64,000 nt of DNA, taken from assembly GCF_002204745.1 (NCBI RefSeq), contig NZ_NIRR01000001.1:186001-250000 (forward strand), written 5' to 3'. This stretch comes from Hymenobacter amundsenii (GTDB lineage: Bacteria > Bacteroidota > Bacteroidia > Cytophagales > Hymenobacteraceae). Below the pieces are notes generated by a model. It was not told the DNA's origin and did no database searches. It was given only the letters and a program-made list of their open reading frames with translations. Shown here piece after piece: positions 53,143-63,637 of this stretch. Position 1 is the stretch's first letter; each line of letters starts with the position of its first letter. The translations under genes and the position numbers were made by a program.

Positions 53143-53748
53143 ATGATTGCTTACGTTGACGGTAAACTCGCTTATAAAGATCCGGCTCAGGCTATTCTGG
53201 ATGTAAACGGCATCGGCTACGAAATTCGGATTTCGCTGGCTACCTACGCCAAGCTGCCAGCCGAGGAAGAAAAAATCAAGCTCTACACCTACCAGCACAT
53301 CAAGGAAGACGGGCAGACGCTCTACGGGTTTCTTGACCCCAACGAGAAGGCGCTGTTTATGCAGCTAATTTCGGTGTCGGGCATCGGGCCGGGCACGGGC
53401 ATCGTGATGGTGTCGTCGATGTCGGTGGGGGAAATCCGGCTGGCCATCGTCAACGAAGATGTGCGGGCTATCCAGAGCATCAAGGGCGTGGGGCCCAAAA
53501 CGGCCCAGCGCGTGATTCTGGAGCTCAAAGACAAGCTGCGCAAGGACGAGTTGCTGGCCAAAGCCGGCATTGATACTGTGCCCCTGGCCAAAGCGCACAA
53601 TACGAGCCGGGCCGAGGCGTTAGCCGCTTTAGTGATGTTGGGCTTCGCCCGGGCGGCGGCCGAAAAGTCGCTCGACCAAATCCAGCGCAAGCACGGCAAC
53701 GACCTGACGGTAGAGGAATTGATTAAATTCGCTCTTAAGTCTAATTAG
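53143..53748 (+). CDS. ruvA: Holliday junction branch migration protein RuvA
   Basis: A 201-residue DNA-binding subunit of the RuvABC resolvasome. The OB-fold domain starts MIAYVDGKLAYKDPAQAILD and includes GIGYEIRIS; two helix-hairpin-helix motifs follow, VSGIGPGTGIVMVSSMSV and IKGVGPKTAQRVILELK; the C-terminal RuvB-binding three-helix domain is RAEALAALVMLGFARAAAEK. The length is normal. The order ruvA-sprA-gcvH is common in Bacteroidota. The ATG at 53143 gives the standard N-terminus. Confidence 0.97.
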   Translation: MIAYVDGKLAYKDPAQAILDVNGIGYEIRISLATYAKLPAEEEKIKLYTYQHIKEDGQTLYGFLDPNEKALFMQLISVSGIGPGTGIVMVSSMSVGEIRLAIVNEDVRAIQSIKGVGPKTAQRVILELKDKLRKDELLAKAGIDTVPLAKAHNTSRAEALAALVMLGFARAAAEKSLDQIQRKHGNDLTVEELIKFALKSN

Positions 53749-53763
53749 GCCTTTCTGGCTTCT

Positions 53764-53810
53764 GGTTGTCAGTGTTTGGGCAAGTTCCCAATAACGAGCA
53801 ACTGACAACC
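53764..53810. repeat. GGTTGTCAGT inverted repeat between ruvA and sprA
   Basis: GGTTGTCAGT (53764-53773) pairs with ACTGACAACC (53801-53810) across 27 nt. No T-tract follows. It is another intergenic palindrome of the kind scattered through the window. Confidence 0.65.
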
Positions 53811-53842
53811 ACTCCCCTCCTCCTCTCGACCGATATTGACGT

Positions 53843-56800
53843 TTGACTACCGGTAAGAAGTTCTCTGCTACCTCCCTTGTAGCCCTGGCATCGTTGGTAG
53901 CCTGGTGGGCCCAGGCCATGCCGCTGGCCGGCGGGGCCGCGCCCTTTGCCATGCGCCAGCTCTGGACCGGCTGGTTGTCGGCTGGTTCACGGCCGGCCCG
54001 CGGGATTGATTTCGCGTTGGCGGCCGATACGCCCCGCACCGATACCACCCGTTACCAGCCCGGCACCCGCCCCCGGGTAGCGCCCAACGACCGGCGCGGC
54101 TCCCGTTTCTCGACCCAGCGCCGCTCCTCTCCCCTGGTGCTGCCCCTGCCCGACAACGTGAAGCTCGATGTGCAGGCCGACGACAGCCTGAAGAACTTCG
54201 ATATCCGCGAGGGCATTGGGTCCGACTTCGATTACCGCGACCCGAGCCGCATGACGTTCGAGGAGTACTCGCGCTGGCAGCAGCGCAAGGCCGTGCGCGA
54301 CTATTTCCGGGAGCGGGCCGGCGGCGGCGGCGTGGCCGGCGACCCTAACCAGCCCGACAACCGGCGCCTGATTCCGAAGATTTACCTAGGCCCGATGGCC
54401 GACCGCATTTTTGGGGGCAGCTACGTCGATATCCGGCCCCAGGGGGCCGTCACGATTCGGATGGGCTACCGGGGCAACCGTAACCGCAACCCCACCCTCA
54501 CGCTGCGCCAGCAGAAAGTGGGCGACTTCCAGTTCGACCAGAACATGAACCTCAACCTGAGTGGTCAGATTGGGGAAAAGCTGCGCCTAACGTTCAACTA
54601 CGACACCCGCGCCGCCTTCGACTTCGAGAACAACATGAAGCTCGATTACACGGGCTTCGATACCGATATTATCCGCAAAGTGGAGCTGGGCAACGTGAGC
54701 CTGCCGCTCAACAACTCGCTCATCACTGGCGGCCAGAACCTGTTCGGCGTGAAAGCCCAACTCCAGTTTGGGCGCCTGGGCGTTACGGCCTTGGCCAGCA
54801 CCCTGCGCGGCCAGGCCGACGAGGTACGCATCCAGAACGGAGGCCAGAGCCGGCCCTTCGAAATCAAAGCCAGCCAGTACGAGAAAGACCGCCACTTTTT
54901 CCTCAACCAAACCTTCCGCGAGCGGTACAACGCCTCGCTGCGCAACCTGCCCACCATCCAGAGCGGCGTGAACATCACCTACCTCGAAGTGTGGGTGACC
55001 AACGACAACCGCCAGAGCGACAACCTGCGCAACGTCATCACGCTCATGGACGTGGCCGAGCCCCGGCGCGTGTACCGGCAGAAATTCCTGCAACCCACCC
55101 CACCCCTGCTGGCCGACAACCCCGCCAACACGGAGCTGGCCACCATCCAGGGCCTGCCGGGGTTCCGCGACGAAATCGCCATCGATAACCTGCTGCGCGA
55201 CAACCTGCAGCTGGTGAAAAACGTGGACTTTGAGCACGTGCGGGCCCGTAAGCTCGACCCGCGCGAATACACCTACAACGCTCAGTTGGGCTACCTCTCG
55301 CTCAACACGCAACTGCTGCCCGAGCAGGTGCTGGGCGTGTCGTACCAGTACATCTACAACGGTAAGACCTATACGGTCGGCGAAATCCAGAACGACTACT
55401 CGCAGGTGGGCAACAACCAGGTGGTCTTCCTCAAGATGCTCAAGGCCACCAACCCGGCCGTGGGCCTGGTCGACTTCAACGACCCGAGCGTCAACCTGCC
55501 CCGGTTCAACCCCAACCCCGCTACCAACAACCCTAACCTGCGCACCGGCAACCTGCCGACCTGGGATTTGATGATGAAAAACATCTATCCTTTGAATGCC
55601 AGCCAGCTCAACCGCGACAACTTCCTGCTCCAGATCGTTTACAAGGATGATGTAACGGGCGTTGACTTAATCTCGCTCAAGGAAGGCCTGAACATCAAGA
55701 ACAAGCCGCTGATTGAGGTTTTCAACCTCGACAACGTGAACCCCAACAACGACCGGAACCCCGACGGCAACTTCGACTTCTTCCCCGGCATCACGATTGA
55801 TACGGAGCTGGGCAAGATTATTTTCCCGGAAGTGGAGCCTTTCGGCCAGTACCTGGCCGCCAAGTTCGACAGCACGGCCGAGCCGGAACTGATTGACAAG
55901 TACGTGTACCGCGAGCTGTACAACCAAGTGCAGAGCGACGCCCAGCAGCGCCAGGAAAAGGACAAGTTCTACCTGAAAGGCCGCTTCCAGGCCGTATCGA
56001 CCGATGAGATTAACCTGCCCGGCATCGGCATTGCCGAGGGTTCGGTGCGGGTGCGGGCCGGCAGTACGCTGCTCCAGGAGGGCGTCGATTACCAGGTGTT
56101 TTACGACCAGGCCAAGGTGAAAATCCTGAACCCGGCCTACCTAAATTCGGCCAACGAGCTGCGGATAGAGTTCGAGAAAAACGCGCTGGTGCAGGTGCAG
56201 CCCCGCAAGCTGCTCGGAGCCCGCTTCGACTACCGGGTGTCGTCGGATATGAACTTTGGGGCCACAGTGCTGCACCTGCGCGAAAACCAGGCTCCCGGCA
56301 TCAACCGCGTGAACATCGGCGATGAGCCAGGCAACAACACCATCTACGGCTTCGACGTGAACATGCGCCGCGAGTCGCGGGCCATTACCAAGTACCTCAA
56401 CGCCCTGCCCTTCATCACGACCAAGGAGATTTCGACCGTGTCGTTCAGCGGCGAGTTCGCGCAACTGCTGCCCAGCCAGAGCAAGCTAGGCTCGGGCGAC
56501 GCTGGGGGCGAAAACGGCGTGTCGTACCTCGACGACTTCGAAAACGCCCGCACCCCCTACACGCTGGGCGGCCTGAATGCCTCGGTGACCTGGCGGCTGG
56601 GCTCGACCCCGCTGCCGCTGCGCGGGAACAACACGGGCTTGGCTACCGCCTACAACCGGGCCAAGCTGGCTTGGTACACCGTCGACCAGACCTACTACAC
56701 CAACGGCCAGAGCAAGCCCAACAACATTGGGGTGGCCGACCTGAAGAACCACTACGTGCGCGGCATCAAGCGCACGGAGGTGTTCCCGAACCGCGACGTG

Positions 56801-59800
56801 GGCGCAATTGGCAACTCGTTCGAGACGACCTTCGACTTGGCCTACTACCCCGACCAGCGTGGCCAGTACAACTACACCCCGGACTTCGACCGGGGCCGGC
56901 CCACGTTTTTCGCCGACCCCTCGGCGGTGGCCAACCAGACCCGGCAGGCGGCCATCTCCCGCGAAATCACCTTCGATACCGACTTCGACAACTCCAACGT
57001 GGAGTACCTCGAATTCTGGCTCATGGACCCCTTCCTGCCCGGCGACAACGGCAAGATTACCGACAACGACGGCCACAACCTGAACAACGACACCGGCGGC
57101 GACCTATATGTGAACCTGGGCGCGGTGTCGGAAGATGTGCTGGAAGACAACAGCCGCTACGAGTTCGAGAACGGTATTCCGGCCGATGCGAATGACCTGG
57201 AACAAGACACGGCGCCCACCGTGTGGGGCCGGGTATCGAAGCTGCCCTTCCTGACCGACGCCTTCAGTGCCACACCTGGCGCCCGGGCCCGCCAAGACGT
57301 GGGCCTCGATGGCGTGGACGACACAGGCGAGCAAGGCATCGAACCCCGCTACACGGGCGTAGCCGACCCGGCCGCCGACAACTTCCGCCACCACCTCGAC
57401 CCAAGCTACGACCAGGCTGGAGCCAAGGTACTGGCCCGCTACAAGGACTACAACGGCACGCAGGGCAACTCGCCCGAGGGCAGCCAGCTCAGCTCGACGG
57501 CCTACCCCGACAAGGAGGACTTGAACCGCGACAACGTGCTGTCGGAAACCGAGCGCTACTACGAGTACCGGATGCGCCTGCGCCCCGGCTCGCTGGAAAT
57601 CGGCCAGAACTACATCGTTGATAAAGTAACCAACACCAACGACGACACCAACAAGGAGCCCGTGAGCTGGTACCAGTTCCGGATTCCGATTCGCCAGTAC
57701 GACAAGGCCGTGGGCACGCCCGGGGGCCAGGAGTTTGGCTTTAAATCCATCCGCTTTCTGCGCATGTACCTCACGGGCTGGCAGCAGCCGGTGGTGCTGC
57801 GCATGGTGCAGCCCCAGTTCGTGGCCAACCAGTGGCGGCGCTACCTCACCAAGCTGGCCGAGCCCGGTGGTATCCTCAACCCCGACACCGACGCCGACGA
57901 GTTCAGCATTTCGACGGTGAGCATTGAGGAGAATGGCCGCACCGCAACAGTTGGCAACCCCGCCATTCCGTACCTGCTGCCGCCCAACATCCGGCGCGAC
58001 AAGGAGTACGGCTCCAGCACCACCAACCGCCAGCAGAACGAGCAGAGCCTGCGCCTAGTGGTGGGTAACCTGCGCGACGGTTTCGCCAAGGCCGCCTACA
58101 AGAACCTGACGCTGAATATGCTGCGCTACAAGCGCCTTAAGCTGTACCTGCACGCCGAAAGCCTCGACCGCAACTTAGAGGACGGGGACGTGCGCGGCTT
58201 CGTGCGCCTGGGCACCGACTACACCCAGAACTACTACGAGTATTCGCTGCCGCTGCAGGTAACGCGCCAGCCCACTGCCGCCAACCAGAACTATACCGTA
58301 GATGAAGTGTGGCCGGTGGCCAACCGGGTAGACCTGGAGTTCCAGAAGTTCATTGATGCCAAGGCCGCCCGCAATGCCCAGGCTACGTCGGGCATCGATT
58401 ACAACACGCCGTTCGTGGTGAATTTCGCCGACGGCTCCCGGATTACGGTGGTTGGCAACCCCGATCTGTCGTCGGTGCAGGGTGCCATGATTGGTATCCT
58501 GAACCCGCGCAACGACGGGGCCAGCAAGTCGCTTACGCTGTGGGCCGATGAGCTGCGGGTGGCGGAGTTCGAGAACGAGAGCGGCTGGGCCGCTACCGCC
58601 CGCTTCAACGCTAAGCTGGCCGACGTGGCCAATATCACGGCCACGGGCAGCTACATTACAACTGGCTTCGGCGGGCTGCAGGACCGGCCTCAGCAGCGCT
58701 CCATCGACAACATCAGTCGCGGCGACGTGAATGCTACGGTGGCGGCGGGCAAGTTCTTCCCCGAAGCGGCTGGCATCCGGTTGCCGGTGCTGTTACAGGC
58801 CGGTATCGAAACCCGGGCGCCCAAGTACGACCCGCTCGACCCCGACACCCGCCTCGAACAGAGCCTGGACAAGTTCGACAACGCCGACGAGCGGGCTGAT
58901 TACCGCAAGGAGGTTATCGACCAGACCAGCCAGCGCAGCCTTTCGGTGCTTAATGCCCGCAAGGAGCGCACCAACATCGAGAAAAAAGTACGCCCCTGGG
59001 ACATAGAAAACGTGGCCCTGAGCTACTCCATCACCGAGCGCAACCACACCGACATCCGCACCGACCGCGACTACACCCGTACCTATACCGGGGCGCTGGC
59101 CTACGTATACCAGGCTACGCCCCGCAACTACACGCCGCTGGCCAAAATAAAGGCCTTCGACTCGCCTTACCTGGCTATTTTCAAGGAAGTCAACTTCACG
59201 CCATTGCCCTCGCGCTTCTCGTTCCGGGCCGATCTGGACCGGCGCTACAACGAGCGGTTTTTGCAGCGGACGCTGGAGCCCGGCCAGGTACCCGTGCGGG
59301 GCGACATTCCGGGCGTGTTCCAGAAGTCGTTTTTCCTGAGCCGCATCTACGATTTGCGCTGGGACCTGACCAAGGCCCTGGCACTCGACTACACGGCCAC
59401 CAACCGCTCGTCGGTAGATGAAGGCCGGGGCCGGACCATCGGCGACTCGCCGGAGGCCCAGCGCAACCGCCAGCAGTTGCGCGACAACCTACTCCAGGGC
59501 GGCCGGACCATCAACTTCAACCAGACCGTAGCCGCCACCTACCGCCTGCCCCTCGACAAGTTCCCGCTCACCGACTGGCTTTCGGCCGATGCCCGCTACG
59601 CGGCCACGTATAGCTGGCTGGCCGCCTCCACGGCCCTGCGCAAGCCTGCTAACCCCGGCATGCCAACCGATACGGCCACCATTCCGCTGAACCTGGGCAA
59701 CACCATTGAGAACAACCGGGAGGTGAGTACCAACGGCAAGATTGACTTGGTGAAGCTCTACAACAAAGTGCGCTTCCTCAACATCATCAACAACGCGCCG

Positions 59801-61381
59801 CCGCCCCAGCCCAAAGCGCAGGTCGACCCGAATGCGCCCCAACCCGCGCCCGGCGAAGTAGCCGCCGCCGACTCGGCCAAGGGCCCCGAGTTGCGGGTGC
59901 TCAAGGCGGTGCTTCGCTCCCTGATGACGGCCCGCTCGCTCAACTTCACCTACACCCGCTCCAACGGCACGCTACTGCCCGGCTACCTGCCCGGCACCCG
60001 CTTCCTGGGCTTCGACAACGGCTTCAACGCCCCCGGCGTGGGCTTCATCCTGGGCCAGCAGTACCGCGATTATGGCGAGCTGGACAATCTGTTTCAGAAG
60101 GCCTACAACAACAATTGGTACACCAACGACAGCGAGTACCTGAATACGGCCCTGAGCTCCCTGCTCACCGAAGCCCTGACGCTACGCACTACCTTGGAGC
60201 CCATCCGCGACTTCAACATCCAGCTCGATGCCCGCAAAAACTCGGTCAGCAGCCGGCAGGTATTCTACCGCACGTTGGTCAATGACAACTTCGAGCCTAT
60301 CTCAGATCGACCAACAGCCAGCAGCCAGTTGGGCTCGGGCACGTTCAGCATCTCGTTCATTTCCATCCAGACGCTGTTCGGCGATTTGAGCGACAATGGC
60401 GAAACGTCGAAGTCCTTCAACCGCTTCCTCGACAACCGGGAGGCAGTGCAGGGTAAGCTGCAGGCGGCCACGGCCGGCAATAACCCCGCTGGCAACTTCG
60501 GCTACAACTCGCAGGACGTGCTGCTGCCCGCTTTCCTTGATGCCTACCGGGGCAAGTCGTCGGCCGGCTACTCGGCCAAGACGTTCGAGCCGACCATCAA
60601 GATCCCGATTCCGAACTGGAACATCACTTACAACGGCCTCTCGGAGCTGCCCTTCGTGCAGCGCTACTTCAGTTCGTTCCGGCTCAACCATGTGTATAGC
60701 TCGGTGTACACCATCGCGGGCTACAACACGTCGGCTACCTATAGCCAGCGACCCAGCCTGAACACCCTGCAAGTCAATACGGCCACCGCCAGCACGCCAG
60801 GCGGGCCGGCTATTTCCTACTTCCTGCCCTACTACATCGTGGGCCAGACTTCGATTGCCGAGCGGCTGGCCCCGCTGATTGGGGTTGACTTCCAGACCAC
60901 CGGCCGCCTCACGGGCCGCCTGGAGTACCGCATCGACCGCACCATCGGCCTCAACCCGGTGGTGGCCCAGGTAACCGAGCTGCGCCGCAACGATATGGTT
61001 ATCGGGGTGGGTTTTGCCACTAACAAGTTCAAGCTGCCCTTCCGCATCGGGGGCGAGCAGCGGGTGCTGCGCAACGAGCTCAACGCCCGCCTCGACCTAA
61101 GCATCAGCGACAACTACGCCGTGCAGCGGGCTATTGTAGACGTGGTGAACCCAGCCGAAGAAACCACGGCTATTCCGCGCAGTCTGGGCCGGGCGTCGAG
61201 CCGGGTTGTGAGCGGCACCCGCCAGATGCAGCTGCGCCCCACCGTCGATTACGTGCTCAACCAGCGCCTGAATCTGCAGTTCTTCTTCACCCAGAACATC
61301 ACCACTCCCCGGGTCCAGAACGCCTTCAAGAACACGTCCACCGAAGCCGGCATTCAGCTCCGCTACAGCCTGTCGCAATAA
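53843..61381 (+). CDS. sprA: T9SS outer-membrane translocon protein SprA (Sov)
   Basis: A 2512-residue outer-membrane protein, the size expected for SprA/Sov, which forms the very large single-chain beta-barrel of the type IX secretion channel and is needed for gliding motility in relatives. The sequence shows family hallmarks: PKIYLGPMADRIFGGSYVDI, abbreviated, RPQGAVTIRMGYRGN, FQFDQNMNLNLSGQIGEKLR, VSLPLNNSLITGGQNLFGVK and a late region rich in aromatic beta-strands. It ends LRYSLSQ. The two T9SS cargos at 0-1.9 and 24-27.5 kb would use it. The start is TTG at 53843; an in-frame stop lies two codons upstream, and the signal peptide (SLVALASLVAWWAQA) follows closely. Confidence 0.96.
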   Translation: MTTGKKFSATSLVALASLVAWWAQAMPLAGGAAPFAMRQLWTGWLSAGSRPARGIDFALAADTPRTDTTRYQPGTRPRVAPNDRRGSRFSTQRRSSPLVLPLPDNVKLDVQADDSLKNFDIREGIGSDFDYRDPSRMTFEEYSRWQQRKAVRDYFRERAGGGGVAGDPNQPDNRRLIPKIYLGPMADRIFGGSYVDIRPQGAVTIRMGYRGNRNRNPTLTLRQQKVGDFQFDQNMNLNLSGQIGEKLRLTFNYDTRAAFDFENNMKLDYTGFDTDIIRKVELGNVSLPLNNSLITGGQNLFGVKAQLQFGRLGVTALASTLRGQADEVRIQNGGQSRPFEIKASQYEKDRHFFLNQTFRERYNASLRNLPTIQSGVNITYLEVWVTNDNRQSDNLRNVITLMDVAEPRRVYRQKFLQPTPPLLADNPANTELATIQGLPGFRDEIAIDNLLRDNLQLVKNVDFEHVRARKLDPREYTYNAQLGYLSLNTQLLPEQVLGVSYQYIYNGKTYTVGEIQNDYSQVGNNQVVFLKMLKATNPAVGLVDFNDPSVNLPRFNPNPATNNPNLRTGNLPTWDLMMKNIYPLNASQLNRDNFLLQIVYKDDVTGVDLISLKEGLNIKNKPLIEVFNLDNVNPNNDRNPDGNFDFFPGITIDTELGKIIFPEVEPFGQYLAAKFDSTAEPELIDKYVYRELYNQVQSDAQQRQEKDKFYLKGRFQAVSTDEINLPGIGIAEGSVRVRAGSTLLQEGVDYQVFYDQAKVKILNPAYLNSANELRIEFEKNALVQVQPRKLLGARFDYRVSSDMNFGATVLHLRENQAPGINRVNIGDEPGNNTIYGFDVNMRRESRAITKYLNALPFITTKEISTVSFSGEFAQLLPSQSKLGSGDAGGENGVSYLDDFENARTPYTLGGLNASVTWRLGSTPLPLRGNNTGLATAYNRAKLAWYTVDQTYYTNGQSKPNNIGVADLKNHYVRGIKRTEVFPNRDVGAIGNSFETTFDLAYYPDQRGQYNYTPDFDRGRPTFFADPSAVANQTRQAAISREITFDTDFDNSNVEYLEFWLMDPFLPGDNGKITDNDGHNLNNDTGGDLYVNLGAVSEDVLEDNSRYEFENGIPADANDLEQDTAPTVWGRVSKLPFLTDAFSATPGARARQDVGLDGVDDTGEQGIEPRYTGVADPAADNFRHHLDPSYDQAGAKVLARYKDYNGTQGNSPEGSQLSSTAYPDKEDLNRDNVLSETERYYEYRMRLRPGSLEIGQNYIVDKVTNTNDDTNKEPVSWYQFRIPIRQYDKAVGTPGGQEFGFKSIRFLRMYLTGWQQPVVLRMVQPQFVANQWRRYLTKLAEPGGILNPDTDADEFSISTVSIEENGRTATVGNPAIPYLLPPNIRRDKEYGSSTTNRQQNEQSLRLVVGNLRDGFAKAAYKNLTLNMLRYKRLKLYLHAESLDRNLEDGDVRGFVRLGTDYTQNYYEYSLPLQVTRQPTAANQNYTVDEVWPVANRVDLEFQKFIDAKAARNAQATSGIDYNTPFVVNFADGSRITVVGNPDLSSVQGAMIGILNPRNDGASKSLTLWADELRVAEFENESGWAATARFNAKLADVANITATGSYITTGFGGLQDRPQQRSIDNISRGDVNATVAAGKFFPEAAGIRLPVLLQAGIETRAPKYDPLDPDTRLEQSLDKFDNADERADYRKEVIDQTSQRSLSVLNARKERTNIEKKVRPWDIENVALSYSITERNHTDIRTDRDYTRTYTGALAYVYQATPRNYTPLAKIKAFDSPYLAIFKEVNFTPLPSRFSFRADLDRRYNERFLQRTLEPGQVPVRGDIPGVFQKSFFLSRIYDLRWDLTKALALDYTATNRSSVDEGRGRTIGDSPEAQRNRQQLRDNLLQGGRTINFNQTVAATYRLPLDKFPLTDWLSADARYAATYSWLAASTALRKPANPGMPTDTATIPLNLGNTIENNREVSTNGKIDLVKLYNKVRFLNIINNAPPPQPKAQVDPNAPQPAPGEVAAADSAKGPELRVLKAVLRSLMTARSLNFTYTRSNGTLLPGYLPGTRFLGFDNGFNAPGVGFILGQQYRDYGELDNLFQKAYNNNWYTNDSEYLNTALSSLLTEALTLRTTLEPIRDFNIQLDARKNSVSSRQVFYRTLVNDNFEPISDRPTASSQLGSGTFSISFISIQTLFGDLSDNGETSKSFNRFLDNREAVQGKLQAATAGNNPAGNFGYNSQDVLLPAFLDAYRGKSSAGYSAKTFEPTIKIPIPNWNITYNGLSELPFVQRYFSSFRLNHVYSSVYTIAGYNTSATYSQRPSLNTLQVNTATASTPGGPAISYFLPYYIVGQTSIAERLAPLIGVDFQTTGRLTGRLEYRIDRTIGLNPVVAQVTELRRNDMVIGVGFATNKFKLPFRIGGEQRVLRNELNARLDLSISDNYAVQRAIVDVVNPAEETTAIPRSLGRASSRVVSGTRQMQLRPTVDYVLNQRLNLQFFFTQNITTPRVQNAFKNTSTEAGIQLRYSLSQ

Positions 61382-61442
61382 GGCCTGAAGCAGGGAGAAG
61401 CAGTGGCCTCAAAACCCATTTCCCCATCTCGCCTTTAACCTG

Positions 61443-61450
61443 TACTTTTG
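61443..61450 (+). promoter_or_regulatory. -7 box (TACTTTTG) of gcvH
   Basis: A perfect TAnnTTTG match 52 bp before the gcvH ATG, separating it transcriptionally from sprA. Confidence 0.55.
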
Positions 61451-61502
61451 GCGTGGTGCGCGCGGCGTACCGCTCCTTTACTCCCATCCTTAGCATCGCC
61501 CC

Positions 61503-61883
61503 ATGAATCTGCCCGCCACCCTCAAGTACACCAAAGAGCACGAATGGATCCGCGTTGAAGGCGACGTAGCCTTCATCGGCGTAACCGACCACGCCCAGAA
61601 AGAGCTCGGCGACATTGTGTACGTTGATATTGATACGCTTGATAAGGAGGTTGCCCGCGACGAGGTGTTCGGCACGGTAGAGGCCGTGAAAACAGTTTCC
61701 GACCTGTTCAGCCCCATCAGCGGCACCGTACTCGAAATCAACGATAAGCTCGATGGCAGCCCCGAGCTGGTCAACTCCGACCCCTACGGCGACGGCTGGA
61801 TGATCAAGATGTCGGTAAGCGACCCGACCGAGCTGGAGGCCCTGCTCTCGGCTGAAACCTACGGCGAACTGGTAGGCGCTTAG
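61503..61883 (+). CDS. gcvH: Glycine cleavage system H protein
   Basis: A 126-residue lipoyl carrier that shuttles the aminomethyl group among the P, T and L proteins. The sequence has the standard start KYTKEHEWIRVEGDVAFIGV, abbreviated, the turn TDHAQKELGDIVYVD and the lipoylated Lys63 in FGTVEAVKTVSDLFSP. GSPELVNSDPYGDGWMIK completes the hammerhead fold. The length is normal. The VanZ gene follows 24 bp later. Confidence 0.97.
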   Translation: MNLPATLKYTKEHEWIRVEGDVAFIGVTDHAQKELGDIVYVDIDTLDKEVARDEVFGTVEAVKTVSDLFSPISGTVLEINDKLDGSPELVNSDPYGDGWMIKMSVSDPTELEALLSAETYGELVGA

Positions 61884-61907
61884 GCCCCGTATCATTTCAC
61901 TCCGCTT

Positions 61908-62315
61908 GTGTTAGTTTCCGCGCCACCCACGCCAACCCGGCGGACCTTCGGGCTCCTGCCGCTGGCGTGGGTGGCGTTTATTATGGTGAGTACGCTTACG
62001 CCCTCGGCCGACATGCCACCGCTGCCCCACTGGCAGCTACTCTCCTTCGACACGGCCGCTCACGCCTTTGTGTTTGGGGTGTTGGCCGTGCTGGGTACGT
62101 TTTCGGCCCGGCGGCAGCAACGCTGGCCCTGGCTGCACCGCCACGCTTTCGGCGCTGTATTCGGGTTCTCCGTGGCTTTAGGGGCACTGGTCGAAATCCT
62201 GCAGATGCGCATGGCCCTGGGTCGCCACGGCGAATGGTCGGACTTGCTCTCCGACGCGTTGGGCGTGGCCGCCGGTACGCTGCTGATATGGGCCACCCGG
62301 CACCGGTGGCAATGA
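61908..62315 (+). CDS. VanZ family membrane protein
   Basis: A 135-residue membrane protein with about four helices: FGLLPLAWVAFIMVSTLTP, AAHAFVFGVLAVLGTF, HAFGAVFGFSVALGALVEILQ and ALGVAAGTLLIWAT. The conserved Pro after the first helix, the His in FDTAAHAFVF, the Glu/Gln of GALVEILQ and the Asp in WSDLLSDALG are the VanZ-like pattern. VanZ itself raises teicoplanin resistance; the role of these short relatives is unknown. The start is GTG at 61908. The stop overlaps the next ATG as ATGA, so the two are coupled. Confidence 0.85.
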   Translation: MLVSAPPTPTRRTFGLLPLAWVAFIMVSTLTPSADMPPLPHWQLLSFDTAAHAFVFGVLAVLGTFSARRQQRWPWLHRHAFGAVFGFSVALGALVEILQMRMALGRHGEWSDLLSDALGVAAGTLLIWATRHRWQ

Positions 62316-63637
62316 GTTGCCGCCATTTGTGGTGGCGCAGCCAGGCGGCCGGGTTGCTTGGGGCAGCCTTGGCGTTAACCTGGGCCACCCCAACCGTTGC
62401 CCAGGACCTACCCCGCGTCCGCCAGACCATTGAGAAGCTAACGAGCCCCGCTTTCCACGGCCGCGGCTACGTGAACCAAGGCGAACAACGAGCCGCCAAT
62501 TACTTGGTGCAGCGGTTCCGTGCCTTAGGCTTGCAGCCGCTGGCCCCTGGCTTCCGCCAGCCTTTCATGCTACCCATCAACACCTTCCCTGGCCGGGCCG
62601 AGCTGCGGGCCGACAACCAGGCGTTGCGCCCCGGCCTCGATTTTATTGCCGAACCCAACTCGGGCTCTGGCCACCTCTGCGGCCCGGTATACCAGCCCGA
62701 TACGCTGGTTTTCTCGCAGCCCACTGCTCAGGCGGCGCTGCTGGCCACCCCGCTCACGGGTGCAGTGCTCGTGCTCAGCCAGGCCCAGGTGCGCCGCCTG
62801 CCTGCCTTGCCAGCGGCCGTGCAGGCCCATCTGGCTACGGCAGCCGGCCGCCTTACGCTTGTGTCCGGCAAGCTCACGGCCAGCCTGGCCGGCGAGCAGG
62901 CCCCTCAGCCCCGGCTGGAAGTGCGGGCCGCCGCCTGGCCCGCAACCACGCGCACGGTAAGCCTGCGCCTCGATGCCACGCTGGTGCCAGCCTACCCCAC
63001 CCAGAACGTAGTTGGCTACCTGCCCGGCACCGCTCGCCCCGACTCGTTTTTGGTGGTGTCGGCCCACTACGACCACCTCGGCCAACTCGGGCGTGCCACA
63101 TACTTCCCGGGGGCCAACGACAACGCCAGCGGCGTGGCCATGCTACTGGAACTGGCTGCCTACTACGCCCGGCCCGAAAACCGGCCGGCCTATTCGGTGG
63201 CCTTCCTGGCATTCGGGGCCGAGGAGGCCGGCCTGGTAGGCTCGCGCTATTTCGTGGAGCACCCGCTGGTTCCACTGGCCAACATTAAGCTACTTGCCAA
63301 CCTCGACCTGTTGGGCACCGGCGGCGAGGGCCTGACGGTCGTGAACGGGCGGGTGTTCGAAAAGCAGTTCGCGCAGCTTCAGCAACTCAATACGGTTCAC
63401 CATTACGTGCCTTCCCTGGCCGCTCGGGGCCGGGCCGCCAACTCCGACCATTTCTACTTTTCCGAGCGTGGCGTGCCAGCCCTGTTCTTCTACACCCGCG
63501 GGGGCATCAGTGCCTACCACGACGTGCTTGACCGCCCCGAAACCCTACCACTCACCGCTTTTAGCGCCGTATTTAACCTGTTGCGCGACTTCCTAAACCA
63601 ATTAGGCGCATCCTCAGCCGTGAGAAGTGAGAAGTGA
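62312..63637 (+). CDS. Secreted M28-family metallopeptidase
   Basis: A 441-residue exported aminopeptidase-like protein. The signal peptide ends WATPTVA with Gln next. An N-terminal region and a PA-like insertion (about 130-215) precede the zinc domain: VVSAHYDHLGQL with the first His, FPGANDNASGVAMLLE with the bridging Asp, AFGAEEAGLVGSRYF with the catalytic Glu pair, LLANLDLLGTG, and NSDHFYFSERGVPALFF with a late YHDVLDRPE His. All ligands are present, so it should be an active peptidase. The last residues (SSAVRSEK) and stop are formed by the start of the TGAGAAG tandem repeat, so the C-terminus has been altered by it. Confidence 0.9.
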   Translation: MSCRHLWWRSQAAGLLGAALALTWATPTVAQDLPRVRQTIEKLTSPAFHGRGYVNQGEQRAANYLVQRFRALGLQPLAPGFRQPFMLPINTFPGRAELRADNQALRPGLDFIAEPNSGSGHLCGPVYQPDTLVFSQPTAQAALLATPLTGAVLVLSQAQVRRLPALPAAVQAHLATAAGRLTLVSGKLTASLAGEQAPQPRLEVRAAAWPATTRTVSLRLDATLVPAYPTQNVVGYLPGTARPDSFLVVSAHYDHLGQLGRATYFPGANDNASGVAMLLELAAYYARPENRPAYSVAFLAFGAEEAGLVGSRYFVEHPLVPLANIKLLANLDLLGTGGEGLTVVNGRVFEKQFAQLQQLNTVHHYVPSLAARGRAANSDHFYFSERGVPALFFYTRGGISAYHDVLDRPETLPLTAFSAVFNLLRDFLNQLGASSAVRSEK